A program made the position numbers and the translations under genes. A DNA stretch of 64,000 bases. It comes from Apostichopus japonicus (Eukaryota; Echinodermata; Holothuroidea; Aspidochirotida; Stichopodidae). The notes under the pieces were generated by a model, which made no database searches, was not told the DNA's origin, and worked only from the letters and a program-made list of their open reading frames with translations. The stretch spans positions 12,536,876 to 12,600,875 of the forward strand of contig NC_092567.1 of NCBI RefSeq assembly GCF_037975245.1. The letters run 5' to 3'. This document shows positions 40,101 through 55,100 of the stretch, one piece after another. Every line of letters starts with the position of its first letter. Positions within the stretch are counted from its first letter, which is position 1.

Positions 40101-43100
40101 TCCTACGCCCTGTGTTAATGTAAGCAATATTAGTGTTAGGCTTCCACATTTAATGTCTCAAAGTAAGCTGCTGGTAAATTGTCCACATAAATACTGATCC
40201 ACAATGAATAACCAAAGCTAAATATTACACATTTACTTATACAAATTTAATTTTCAATCTCAAATATGCACAGCCAAAAATTTAAACAAGCAAACAAATG
40301 TAATAATAATCAATGCTTACATATATTAATGTCCACAACAATATTTAAATCATAACCTACTTACTTCTTCCAATCAGTACTGCTTATCATCATTGTGTTT
40401 GCTCTTTGTGTATTATGGTTTGCTAATCTCAAATTAATAGAAAAGATGCACAAAAGCAAACAAACCCTAATGCCCGATTCACCCCCATCCCCCCTCCCCC
40501 CCCCCCTTTGAATCAATCTTCTCTCCATATCTAACACCAACATCCAAATATTTTTTACTTTATTTACTTGACTCCCTTCTCAGATCTATTGCTAAAATTA
40601 ATTTATGTAAACAACTAGACGTTACCTTGCATTTGCCGTAATATATGTTTCTCCTGGTCAAGCTCTCTCATGACCTTTGACCTCTCTGCTCTCTGTAAGG
40701 TTTTCAGTTGCTTCATGTAATCAACCTCTGTATGGGGACAGAAAAACAAACCTAGACATTCTTTCTTGAAGGAAAGGATCATCACTATCAAAATTGCTCC
40801 TAATGCTTTCTTAGTGCAGAGCCTATATACTATAACAAACATACGCAGACTGCAACATTTAACATCCAAGAAAACCTGTTGACAACAAGAAATATAATAC
40901 CAGAAATATATGACTTACGTGCCAGGTGTATGAAGGACTCCCCGCAAGAGACCCAGACCTCTAACGGTAATCTCATAATTTGATTGATGGTATTTTCTCT
41001 GCTCTCAGTTGGCACATCCCCTGAAACAATTATTACATGCAAAAATATCAATGAATAAGTTACTGGAATCATCTTAAAAAAAGAGAAAGTCTTGTCTGGA
41101 TGAGCCTAACCCCAATCCACACCCACCCCACCCCCTCACCCACCCCCAGCCCAATGTACATTTCTATGAAATACCAATTTTCAAGCATACCTCCTAACCA
41201 AAAGTAGATACAAAACTGATAATGAGGTGTTTACAAAAGCATACACAATATCATACACTTTTATAATTCAAATGCCAGGAAAAAACAAGGTATTGTGGAG
41301 TAGACATGCCCCCATACTGAACATAATGCACGATAGTCAATACTTTGTACAAAGTAGCCCAAAGCATACTACAGTAGTCAGTGAGATAAAGAGTAATAGT
41401 ACCATGAGCCCTAGCCATCTTTTGATCTGATATATGGTTACCTTCCACACTGTCTTTGTTGTTTAGGTCAATGTGCTTGATCCCATAAGCAGCTAGCTTC
41501 AAAGCTGTGACATCAGCAACAGTGATGACTTGTGTACCATCTTGAGTGTACAGCTTCCTGGCAGCAGAGGGTAACTGCAGGGAGTAGGTACACTGATCCA
41601 ACAGCTGAAAGAGATGAAACATCATAAACAATAGCTCCCCTGAGACTGTGCATCAACCAATGAAACTTACAGTTTCATCTTACAACATCATTGGTCACTT
41701 AACATCTCAGGCGGGCACAACTAAAGCCCTCGGTTGGACCTCTGTTAAACTCTGCAGTTTTGGGAGTTCCTAAAGAACCTTATTAAGGCCTATTTGTTAT
41801 AGGACACTTGAACACAACCAATGGACAATTTGTATTTAAACATTTCTAATCTCCTATTTCCAATATATTAAATATGTTCATCTTTGTGACAGGATAAAAT
41901 ACTTAAAAAAATAATACAAATAAATTAAAATAATAATTAAAGTGTTACAAGCCTGCAGATCTGCACAACATGTTACTTTGGCTTTCCAAATCAATTTCTG
42001 TTCCACAGCTGCTTTAAAGTGGATCATTCTTGACTTACCCCTCGTAAAGTAGACCCCACCATGAGGACCCCTTCTGAGCCTCTCCCCTCTCCGTTCCTAT
42101 AGGCCAAGAGACGAACTGACTGGATCGGTTGGTAGGCATTGATTTCTTTAGCTATTAGTCTGGCACTATTCATTTGTTTTAATCGGGTGAATTCTTTCTC
42201 ATATTGGGAGACGGTGTTTGATGCTTCAAAGGTGGAAAGGTCGACCTGGATGGATAATAAAATCAAACTTAATATTAAAGATACTTTATGTAATTTTCAT
42301 AAACACCAACAGGGAATGCGATTCATACATTCTTATTCAGAAAACTTAGAGGAACATTTTGACAAGTATGTGAATTTCCAAAAGAATTTTCAAGAGTAAT
42401 ATTCATAAAATGTCTCGGATATTTAATGAGGTATCCAGAGCTTTCTCAAGAAATATTGTCATCAAATATAAAAAATCAACAAAACAATGGGAAAATCTCA
42501 AAGGCATTCAACCCTGTCAAATAAAAGTTGTAGTCACAAAGTGGGGTAGGTGGGGAAAGGGAGGGTCTTGTCTTACCTTGCCACTCAAACACTGGAAACA
42601 CCCCATTCCTCTTTGGCCTCTGTTAGCCGCTGTCTGACCAGAAAAGCAGATGAACTCTGTTGGGTCTTCCAACTTAGTCAGCTTGTTGTGGGCCCGTAAG
42701 GTCCGGGCACATGCAAAACACACAGTAACAGATTCTCCAGACTTCTTACTCATTAGTACATAACCCTAATGGAAAGAGAAAAAACAGTTAGAGCAGAGAT
42801 TTCTATGTGAGAAGAGACAACTGACGGGCCTCATTTATGAGAATAACTACAGACAAATGTATACATTTATGTAAGACAAAAATAGAACATAAGTTCCCAT
42901 GTCAGCATATACACCAGTCTTCAAGCAGTTTACCTGCTTGTCTTGCAGTTAATAATGTAGCATTTTCCTATCATCAAACAATCATCACAATTTCCTTTAA
43001 TAATTGATTTCCATTCTGTTACAGATGCCACACAATCTGTTAAATTTATCACTTCTAGCAAAGAAATACTGTTCTAAGTCTAAGTCTATTATTCTGACCA

Positions 43101-46100
43101 TTCTTAAAGCTTTCATATTTTTGTTGATGGCTTTATAGCTTTGTGCTATGAGATTGTTCAAACTACTATCAAAGTGATACTCACTGGTTGCTCTACAGGT
43201 GTCTCGCCTACCACTGCAAATGTGCAAACATTTGCTTTATTAGCAGCAGTTATTTCTGTTGAGATCAATTGAAACATAGTTACAAGTCAAGATGCAAGAA
43301 TGGTAGAAAAATGCAAATGATATGCAAATTATGAATAAATAAAGCAAAATTTTGACACAAGAAAGAATAAATTATGACCAAATAAGGTAAATATGGAAAG
43401 TAAATTAAATTGAGGGTTTGAGACTTTTCATTACCAATGTACAGAGACTTAAACTGTTAAGCATACAGTTTACACCAGATATGTTATCTATCCCTCAAGC
43501 TAGGACACTGCATCACACTTCTTACCGATGTCTTTTACTTCAGTTGCAAATGCATCAATGATGCCCGTGTCACTCTCAAATGCCCATTTTTGATTGGCTC
43601 GTCCATTCTGCTCCTGCCTCTTGGGCTGCAATGCAACCTCTTGTCCAACAAATGATGTAGGAATGGAGTCATCGCCTGCTTTAAATGCTGGCATGGTTAC
43701 AGTTAGGACCATTTCAGGGTTAGGTTTGGAACAAATAAATCTGAAATTAAAATAACATCAAATTAATTATTTTTTTAGGGTATCATATACTGAAGTGATT
43801 AGAATGGAAGAGCTTAGAAAACTTAATTCTTACAATTCTATGTGACATTTTTGATAATTGGTAGGTGTTTCAATAAACACCACGGTATTTGCTTTCTGAG
43901 ACAACAGCTGGAATCCCGGCATTTGATTTATCTTATACAAAGGCAGTAAATGATTATTATTATTCAACACACTAGTCATCAAACATCTATTGAGCAAATA
44001 CTGTATTTACTGTACAAACCCTTCATTACCTTCACTTCCATCTCTATGAAGGTTGTACACATATAAATAATGACAAGATAGGAAACAATACAATCCTTAA
44101 ATATAATTACTATGTTACTCCTATAACAACATACCCATTCTCTTCATCTATTTCCCATCTTTGTGAGGTATCCTCTGTGTTCTTCTTACATAGGATCACT
44201 GCTGAAGATTCTAATTCAGGGTTTTCCAAACCTACTACAAGATAAGGGTTAGATTTACAAGTAATAAATCCATCGTAGTATGAAAACTGTTCCTTAACCA
44301 ATCTTGATTGATTTGAAGATTTTCTCTTCTTTGGTCTGAAAAGCAAAATATAAAATATGATCAGAAATGAGTTGTGAATGAAGTTACTTCAAGGTTTATA
44401 GGTAAATTAATTCATGTTATACAAGAAGAAGTTTGCTACCAATAATACTTTTCATCAATGAGCCCAGAAGTATTATAAATCAATACACAATGGTAGTATA
44501 AGCAGTATCTCTGTAGATCAATAATTAAGGATAGATTACTTCCCACTAAGAAACTCAACCCTTCTTGTTGAAAGAGTAATAAATGTCTAGATTTAATTAG
44601 AACTCAGCTCACTTGCCTGATTGAAGATGTTATGACAGAGGGAGAAAACTCTTGTTTTAGGCAAATGATTAACTTAAACTTACTTGAATTTTTTGTAGAG
44701 TTCATTGCTTGAATATTGTTGATCACTTTGATCTGCCTGGTTGACCTCTGTGACCCTATCCAGGTCAACATTTACCACTCTCTCCCAGGGCCACTTTAAT
44801 CCTTCCGAGTGCTGCTCTGATCTTAAGTGGGACTTTTGATGAGAGCTGGAGAAACAAACAGGATCAAGCCAGACCAAAAATAGAATCTTTCAACAAAAGC
44901 TATGACAGCATAGTAAAGATCAGAAAAGTGTTTAAACGCAAGCATGGGACAAATCTATCATTTCTTGTGCGTGGTGATAATATGACCATAGCCATACAGG
45001 GGGAGCAATGTCCCCCTCCCCTCGATACCAATTTTCAGACCGAAAAACTTGCACATACACGCTCAAGTTATTTACACTAGCAATTTAGTTCAAATTATGG
45101 AAACATTAGCACCATATTGCATTTAAGCCCCTTACTAAAACAAAATGGTCTGAAAGGATCTCCACTCCTCTTAGAACCTTCCCCAAATTGGACATCAGGC
45201 AAATTTTGTGGGCTCCTGCCCGCCTCTATAATAAGAATTGGTAACAGAAAGTAGAGCCTATGTGGTGTCTTGAAAAGTCATATAAATGTAAGCATTATTT
45301 AAACTTAAATCCTCTGACACTTGTAAAATTTGACTCCCCCCCAACCACACCAAAGAGGGTGGCTACACACAGGTGACTAGAAACATCTCTTCACACGCAA
45401 GGATTTCTAAATTCCATCACATTCAAACAATGTATGGTACCTGTTGAGCTGCTAGTGAAATCAAGTACAATAAGTATGTTTTGATGAGAGAGTAATTTAC
45501 CTGAGATGCTGGGACAAATCATCATCAATCTCCACCTCTTCCTCCTCTGCTTCCTCTGGGGTCTCTGGTTTGGTCAACTGGAGGCGGTCCTCATCACTAA
45601 CTGGACAATGGTTTACAACTAACCTGCTCCCAACAGCAAGTGATCCTTCCACTTCAAGTACTAAAGCTAAGAGCAAAACATTCAATAGGTTTGTTATGTA
45701 CGGTAGTCTGGGTGATGCTACTTCTACAGGCATGCTGTGTCTTGTCAATGTGTCAAACAATGAGCGTTCAAAGAAGCCATACTTCTTCTGCAGAAGTCCA
45801 GACCCTAGATAATTGATATTTAATAATAACACACACTTTACTATTACAAACATACGCCTATTGTTTTGGGAACGTTATAATGTTATCTCACAGACTAAGC
45901 TATTTTATCTATAAGGTCATTCAAGTTAATCCTTGCAATCAGAGGTGACATCAATGAAAGTAGTTTACTTACTGTCGGGGTCCCTCAAAGTACAGAACTG
46001 TCTGATAGCATCTATATCTCCAGCCAGCATAGCCAGGACTACCCGCCTCTGTTGTTCCTGAGAGGAGAGGTTTGGATCCTTCCAAGTCTCCCCGCAAGAG

Positions 46101-49100
46101 GCAAAGACTAACTGGTCCCTCTCCAGGTTGTCTAGGCTGCGATGCTCTTTCCCTTGATGGTCGTATAAACGACGGGCAGCGAATGGCAGATTCAGAAGAG
46201 ATGTACAACGATCCAGAAACTGGGGACAAAGATTGGTTTATAGAGATGAAAGTTGTAAAGTAGAAGAAAACGACAGGAGATGAAATATATTAGGAAACGA
46301 ACAAACATGAAAAAGGGTATCTAGATAAAAGGGCCTTGTAATAACAAATTATTAAAAATATTACACTAGAGAACACTGGAAGGAGTCGTGGGTGACCTAC
46401 ATTGAAGAAGAAGATATTTAACTCTTACCAGTTGAAATTCCAACTGTTTAAGTTTTTCTTCTTTTGTTTCCAGTTTCTCCACCCTCTTCTGCTCCTCATC
46501 AATACCGCCTCTCTTGTCCCAGGAACGAGTCTTCCTGTGAAATCTCTTGCCATTTGAGGCGGACCGATTTAAATCTTTCATCATCTGGCAGAGTTTTCAG
46601 ACAGTTGAAAAAGAAGCAATTATTTTAGAAATTATAACCAAATGTAGTGATTTGGTCAATAAAACATAACCATTTATTAAATTGTTGGTATGTGACATAT
46701 TGCTACAACACAAGTAACATGGCTAGGGTTGATAACTTGATATTAAGGTAAAGCATGTGAAACTGCTTGTCATGCACCTTAGGAAGCCCTGGCAATGTTA
46801 GACCTTGGATTGGAGTTTTAAAATTGTGTGATAATTTTCAAACCAAAGTGCCTCTAATTAGAAAGATAAGTTCAAAGCCAAATCAAATTCTCAAAACCTT
46901 TGCTTGGCCTGGGAGTGACATACTAGACAAGACTACAAGTGTTTTTAAGGTCACTTCCTTTGCAATGTACGTGAACACATATTAATTAATATTAACTTTA
47001 TTCCACATATGAACATTGTAATAAAATAAAGAAATAAAATGAAAGCAAAGCATTTTTCATTTCTAATAATTCACTAAATACACTGTTAATATTTAATTAC
47101 ATGGGCTAAACCAAACACCAAACTTGCATGACTCTCTCATCAGTGTGTAATCATGTAAAAGGAGTAAATCTGACCAAATAGTAAAGAGGGCATTCTCATG
47201 GTAAGAAGACTTTCCATGTATTTGGCATGAACTCAGTGGCCCCCCTACCCACCCCACCCCCACCCAACCATCCCAGTCCTAACTGATGGTCAACTTAACA
47301 GAATATGTTGCCGATCAGAATGACTATAGATGTAACTCCCAGCATGTGTTAATGAGTTCATTGGCTGTACTTACATTTGTCAAGTCAGGTCCCACAACCC
47401 ATGCAGATCTGGTCATGTCCCTCTCACCGTTCTTCAGGACTTGTAACCTCAGAGGAGCAGCTGTAAACAAAACGCACATAGCAGATAAACGAAGAGTCCA
47501 TCCACATTGCTTAACATTGCTCAAATTCCCTTCATCAAAGGTTATATGGGCGTTTGATGAAGACCTGTTACAAACACAATATCCGATAATGCAAACCAAA
47601 ACTCAGAGTGGAAATTGCAAGAAGTTTTAGGAACTGTACCACTTCTTATCAATTAAAAATTATAAAAGGTGTTTTAAAAATTAAAAATTAAACCAACATG
47701 CAAAACCAATGGTCTATTCCAAAGATGAATACAATAACGAAACACCTCATAACAGTGGGCAGGAAAATCTGACTTAAAAAAAACATGTTTTGTTTTCAAT
47801 TTGTTTACTGTAATAGTGGGGATACGTGGCACAAATGCAGTGTTGCTTATTTTGAAGGCATTGATCTATATTCTGCATACTTTGACAAGTATAATCAATT
47901 AAAACAGTGAAATTGACATATTAACTTGTCCATTAAATGACATAGAGGGTGCTATACTTGAACTGCAATTGTCTTTTTAACATTTGAAATTGGAAACATA
48001 ACTTCTCATGTTGTTCTTGCAAGTGATTCAGCTGTTTCAAGCTCAGAAATAGAACAAGATTTATAAATAAGCATGAACTGGTCAGCTTACTTCGTACAGG
48101 GGCTACAGTCTCTTCATTCTCAGTTCCAAGTAAATTTTCACCGGAGGATTTCTCTTTGTTTTTCTTGAGAGGCGGAGCATATGCTATGAGGTATCCCTCC
48201 ATCGGCCAATCAAATTCATCATTCCAAGATTCATCTTCAAGGATCGGCCAGGAATATGCTAATTTGTTCCATTCTGGATTGGTCACCACTGAGTGCTTCC
48301 ATTGACCTAAGTTTTCAAACTTTTCCTGTTTCAATGCCCACCTGCAAATATCCAGATACAAAGAGAAAACATAAGGCCCAGGGTGGCATTAGCAAAGTAA
48401 CAAATTCACCATTCATCAGGCATTCATAATAATTAAAACATTTTATATTCGAGATGATTCTCTCAGACATTAATTTGTAGATAACCACCAGTGTGTACTA
48501 TATAAATCCAAGTGTGAGGTTTCATTAAAAGCTCTCTAGAGGTAATATCTGCATATATTAAGAGATGATAGACTGTTTTAATGAAAACTATTCTTTTGAA
48601 AATAACCAGCTAAAAGATGGGGCCAGATCAAGTTTGTTTCCTCTAAAGTTATTCATGTTGTGCACGTTCTGTGAAGTGCACAAATCCAGCTTTACAGTCT
48701 CAATTTACAGTTTGCACAAAACAATGATCAGCTGTATATGAACAGGAGATGTAGTAACACCATACATCACTCTTGCAACAATTTGAGTTGTTGCAAACAA
48801 GACAATGTCTGTTATCAATTGCTTATGTATGAAATGGCAACAAAGAACTGCTACAAATACCAGTTATACTTAATACAATTTTTCTGCTGTTGCATAATAT
48901 TAATTAACCAAAAATATTTCTATGGCGTGAAACAAAAACTAAAAATTAGAAACAATGGAGAAAAAAAATTCAAAAGAGTTCACTGATAGAAATAGACAAG
49001 TCCACGCATGCACACCTTCATAGCAAATTCATAAGTTTATCATACCTTTGAGACTTGGCCCAAGGGTGTCTGCTTGGTAGTGCTGAAACTGCTGCCAATA

Positions 49101-52100
49101 CAATATGTTGACCTTTGAACTCCTTTGACTCACTCAACCACTGACTGAGTTTGGAGCTTAGGCCATCTGATCCATCATTATCAGGGATTGAATATTCATC
49201 AGGTTGATTGCCAGATTCTGATTGGTTCATTCCCAGCCAATCAGCATCTGTAGTCTCTCCCATTTGATCACCTTGAGCAGTAACCATGGTTACATCAGAA
49301 GAACTCCTCTCCTCAACATAAGTTAGAGCTAATTCAGGGTATGTCTGAGAAGGAACAGATTAAATTATACTCTATCAGATCTGTATTGCTCATATTCATC
49401 AATTTATAATGCCTAGAATATTTTAGTCCAATTTGTGTTCCTTATCTTACATCCTTTTATTTTCTATACTTGATAAGTTTTTTTCCTTACATGAATCTAT
49501 AATGCTCACATGATTCAAACTGAACATTCTTCAAAGGACCAAAAAGGAATATTTAAACAACTAGTAGTAAATCATATGGTTATAGAAAGATTGTCAATAC
49601 CATACCACATCATATCATATTTAGACAATATTATAAAAGAAAAGGCTCCTTGATGATGACTTGGACATAAATTTAAATTTTAAGAACAGTCCACACCTTT
49701 GAGAAAATTCTGCCATCATTTGAGAAAGACCACTCCTGGAGCATACCAGCTGATGACCTGAAAGGAAGATAAATTTTCACAAAGAGTTCCATTATAAATC
49801 AATCTTAGAGCAAGTATTGCAGATATGACCAGAGAAGCACTGACGTAGAACCTGTGTACTTGTTTGTGTAAAGCCTATGCCAGTACTACAAGGTTTGAAT
49901 GGCCATGAAAATAGTGAATAAAGGGCAAATAAAGAGTGCACAAGTAGTATAAAATATGGTCAGGGATTAAAATATACAAAAATAAACAGAGGAGTGGGTG
50001 ATCTGAGTAATGAAAGAAACATACTGATTGGTCAATAAGTAATGAAAGAAACATACTAATTTGTTAATAAGTAATGAAAGAAACATACTGATTGGTTAAT
50101 AAGTAATGAAAGAAACATACTAATTTGTTAATAAGTAATGAAAGAAACATACTGATTGGTTAATAAGTAATGAATGGACACTATATAGATGGAGCATACT
50201 GCATGGCTAGAATAAACAGATAATTGTGTATGGGCCTTATGAAGGCAAACAGTGAGATAAGAGAAGATTAGAGTAACCTTTTCTCTAATCCAACAGCATA
50301 TCCATCAGCTTCTGTCTTTCCATCCAGGAAAACCTTTCTGAATCGCGGCTGTTTCTCAAGAACAGTCAAAGCCATCTGAGGAAATGCCCTGGAATAGATT
50401 TGACCTCGCTGAAAGGACATACAATACAAGATCAACATCATGGCATGGAACTTAGAATGAATGGAACATAAAGTTTGGAAAATAAGGTGAATTTTCCCCT
50501 ATACATAAGTCATGTGTAGATGAATTAATATCAATGAATTTTAGCTCGAATTCACCAGTCATAAAATATGGATATCACTCAAATCATGGGGATTATGTGT
50601 ATATATAATAAACCCTCAAGAATAATTCCTATGCATTTGATTTGACCTTTGACCTACCTTGTTGATTACCCATGACTGAGCTTGTCTTGGCCAGACTTCC
50701 CTGTCTCCAATTTTTCTTTTGGTTTGAACTGAGAGTTCAGAATAGAGCACTTTACTAGGATCATCCTGAAGAACATTAAACAAAGGAAAGTAGTCATAGT
50801 TTTATAAGGGAGTAAGGTAGTCACAGTTTAAAACAGAGGAAGGTAGTCATAGTTTTATAAGGTAGTCACAATTTAAAACAGAGGAAGGTAGTCATAGTTT
50901 TATAAGGTAGTCACAATTTAAAACAGAGGAAGGTAGTCATAGTTTTATAAGGTAGTCACAATTTAAAACAGAGGAAGGTAGTCATAGTTTTATAAGGGAG
51001 TAAGGTAGTCACAGTTTTAAAACAGAGGAAGGTAGTCATAGTTTTATAAGGTAGTCACAATTTAAAACAGAGGAAGGTAGTCATAGTTTTATAAGGTAGT
51101 CACAATTTAAAACAGAGGAAGGTAGTCATAGTTTTATAAGGGAGTAAGGTAGTCACAGTTTAAAACAGAGGAAGGTAGTCATAGTTTTATAAGGGAGTAA
51201 GGTAGTCACAGTTTTAAAACAGAGGAAGGTAGTCATAGTTTTATAAGGGAGTAAGGTAGTCACAGTTTTAAAACAGAGGAAGGTAGTCATAGTTTTATTG
51301 ATGATTTCATTGAAGCATTCTTGCCAAGCTATACCAGCTCTGGTCGATTCATTCTTGTGAAACAACATTGAGACACTCTTTAAGTTGTCCTCAGTTTGTA
51401 TGACCATGCTAATATCATTACAAATAAAGGTTTGTTAATTAACCTTCTCAACAAAATGCACACAAAAATCAACAAAAGATATTTAAAAGTCAATCTTTTT
51501 ATAGCCAAAATGGATCCCTTTGATAAATTACATTTAATAAAAATAAAAAAATAAAATAACTTCTCTGTTCACATACGTAATCTGCAATAAATGCAGTTGG
51601 TGAGGTTGTACTGTAGATTACACATATGTATGTCTACGAAACCTTAATCAAAGGCAAATATAATAATAATCATAACATGAGATGACCTCACCTTAAAATA
51701 GAGGAAATGATTGTCAATGCTAAGTTCATTCATCTTTGCATCCTCTAGTTTCTGTATGGCATCATTCTTGGTCATCAGTTCATCTTGATTGTAACAGCCG
51801 GGATGTTGTAATTCAGCCATCTCATACCCCTCTGGGGCTCCCTCACTCACATGCCAAAGTGTATGCCTATAGGTCAATATAATCATGTTGTAATTCAGCC
51901 ATCTCATACTCCTCTGGGGCACCCTCACTCACATGCCAAAGTGTATGCCTATAGGTCAATATAATCATGTTGTAATTCAGCCATCTCATACTCCTCTGGG
52001 CTCCCTCACTCACATGCCAAAGTGTATGCCTATAGGTCAATATAATCATGTTGTAATTCAGCCATCTCATACTCCTCTGGGCTCCCTCACTCACATGCCA

Positions 52101-55100
52101 AAGTGTATGCCTATAGGTCAATATAATCATGTTGTAATTCAGCCATCTCATACTCCTCTGGGCTCCCTCACTCACATGCCAAAGTGTATGCCTATAAGTC
52201 AATTTAATCATTCACATGAAACTAATTAAACCAGTCCATATCTGCTTCAAATGGGACTTTTATGAAAGTATAAATTACAAACTCAGTAACTGATAATAGT
52301 ATGTAACAGTTTTATAATCTATACACAGGCTTTACTTTCTGACCTATGCAATAAGTAACACAATATCAGCTTGATACTTCCATATTAAAAACCAAGCTGA
52401 CATTTGTATTATTTCCCCTGAATGTCATTGTATTATGTTCCAATTTACAATATACAGTGAAAACATGTTTCAAACCTTATAATTAAGATTACTTGTCTAG
52501 GATGAATGATGAAAACTAAATAGAACATTGTATGTAAGTATATCAAGGGTGCTTCCTATATAAACTAAACCCAGAAGAAATGGAGAATATGTTAGACATT
52601 TAACCAAATAGTTTAAGAACGAAGGAAATCAAAGAGAGCCATATTACCTCTCTCCACCGTCTGGTATCTCATCAATATTAATAGGTTCTCTGATGGCTGT
52701 GTTCCTCTCACCACATAGGTTGCACAGTCTAGCTCTGTCCAAGGTGAGTTGTAAACAATAAACTACAAAAGAAACAAAACCAAACACTGAGGATGATATA
52801 TGTCAAATAAAGCCTACAACTGCCTGACAATTAGCAAACTTTCCTGTCAGCAAGCACAAAGATTTTCGAGGCTTTATTAAAGAGTATTTCTTTGTACAAT
52901 TGCAATCTGTGGGGCACAACGAAGGATCTTGTTCGCAAAATTGACAATTTTCAAAAGGAGACGACTTCGTAATATTCTCAACATTAGATGGACCAATAAT
53001 AATTGGTTATCAAATGATGAGCTATACAACGAAACAAACCAAACACCTTGGTCATCCATAGTCGCACATAGAAGATTGAGATTTTTCGGTCATGTAGCAA
53101 GACTCCAGGAGGACGTTCCAGCAAAGGTTGCTTTAAGAGAAGCATTGAGACATACTGCTAAGCCAGTAGGAAGGCCCAAGACTACCTTGCTTGGAAAAAT
53201 AAAGTCGCAATTTAAGGACGTTAACATTAACAATTTCGAGGAAGCAATAAACCTTGCGCAAGATCGTGATACGTGTCGGAGGTTAATCACTGAGCATGTC
53301 GGATAGATGAGACTCAACTTAATACTACTACTACTACTTACCGTTTGGATCCTTGAACAGCTCTCCAAATGATATCCATATTTCTTGATCATTCTGGAGC
53401 TGGAAGACATCGTTGATAGGTTCCCCATGAGAGTTAAAGATGGTTGTAACCACTGTGCTGAGTGCTGTTGTGTTCTGTTCTAAGTGTATCCATCGTGTAA
53501 TGGTGTCAAGCAACTACAAATGAACGTAAAACCAGACTGTTAAACTATCACACAGCCCTAGTGTGTAGGTTAAATGACAAATCAGGATATAGAAGACCAC
53601 ATTCCCACTAAAAAACTTATTTTATGGTATTACAGAATTTATGGCATACCATAGATTTAGATGTATGGCTCACTCAGTTTTTTCTTTCTAAATGAACAGT
53701 GTTGACAAATGACATTTAGTAAGTGAAAAATAATAACTAAATATACAACAAAATGTACAAGTCCCACATCAATGAGAACATATTGCTAGACATAATACAT
53801 TGAGGGATAGTTTAAGCAGATAAAGGTTTACAATAATTCCAGTACCTGTTACTTCAGTCAATACCCATGGACAATGTGATTACCAATTTAGTAAAACACT
53901 CTCAGTTTCACTTTCCTGAAAGAGTACCACTCAACACATTGTCAGTGTATATTGAGTTGATTATAAGGCTGTCCACTGAAATCACACATTAAGAAGCTTG
54001 AATACTAGCTTAGGTGAAGGTGTTGTAACTTTCATTGTAGTATAATAAATCAGTTCAACGCTGATGATAAGCACAGGCTCGTTTAACTCCATACAGGCTT
54101 CTACCTAATCAGCGTCCTCAATCAGTGCTTTTACCTACCCTTTCCATGATGAGGGTCCTGTTATCATTGACACCTTTAGAGGCTTCCTTTAGGTTAAAGA
54201 AAACTATCTGTTCTCCATCATTTCTCCCATTCTCATAAACCTATGAAAGAAAGATTTGATGTTACAACATTTATCTGGTTTTGGGGTTGTTATTTTTTTT
54301 TCCTCCAGTCTCTCCAACATTGTAACAAATGTATACAATATAAAAAGGTAAATATTAACATACAAATTCTCATCAATGTAAGAGTTTACATTAACATACA
54401 AATTCCCAACAATGTAAGAGTTCACATTAACATACAAAGTCCCAACAATGTTCACATTTACATACAAATTCCCAACAATGTAAGGGTTCACAAAAAGAGA
54501 CAAATTTGTAAGAAATTTGATTCAATTTAAGAATTCAGGACAGATATTTTTATTTGGCAAATTAAAAGGTCATTCCATTTCACTTTAGGGACAATAAATT
54601 TGAAAACACTGCATAAAAAAAAGAGTCCTTTAGCCTTCTAAACACTTTCACAGTAATACTATGAACAATCACTCTGCAATGCTGTGTGACAACCACAGAG
54701 AGTACAAATGTTGCTAACCTTTAACCTCAAACCTTGCTGACCTACAAGTCTATGTGTAGATTCAATCTCTGGTATGTGTTGCATCTTAAACGTCGACCCG
54801 TATTCCTGTAATCAATAAAAAGGATAACATTGTATTGAAAATATATACATCTAATGTGCTCTACCCAAAATACAACATGAACAATGTAAAGTCAATTAAA
54901 TCTCAGATGAAAAGATTCTGAAATCCTCCCTCAGGGAAATTATAAACCATCCATATTTTATCTTCAAACAAAGATCTTGTGTTTACCAATCATGTAGTTG
55001 GATATTACATGACTGATTGATGCTTCCAGCTCTGAAAATCCAATTAACTTCATTTTTTTATGACTTTTGAGCATATCTTTTTATTTGGCATCCATGGGAT

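Noticed and set aside
51306-51404. Exon-like minus-strand segment (EDNLKSVSMLFHKNESTRAG) after an AG
   Set aside because: Phase 0 entry from exon 14 meets a stop after five codons, and its 3' end runs into the minisatellite without a donor; skipping it joins exons 14 and 15 in frame.
51867-52211. Minus-strand 114-codon frame with repeated TYRHTLWHVSEG
   Set aside because: Tandem copies of the exon 14 acceptor region; not an extended exon.
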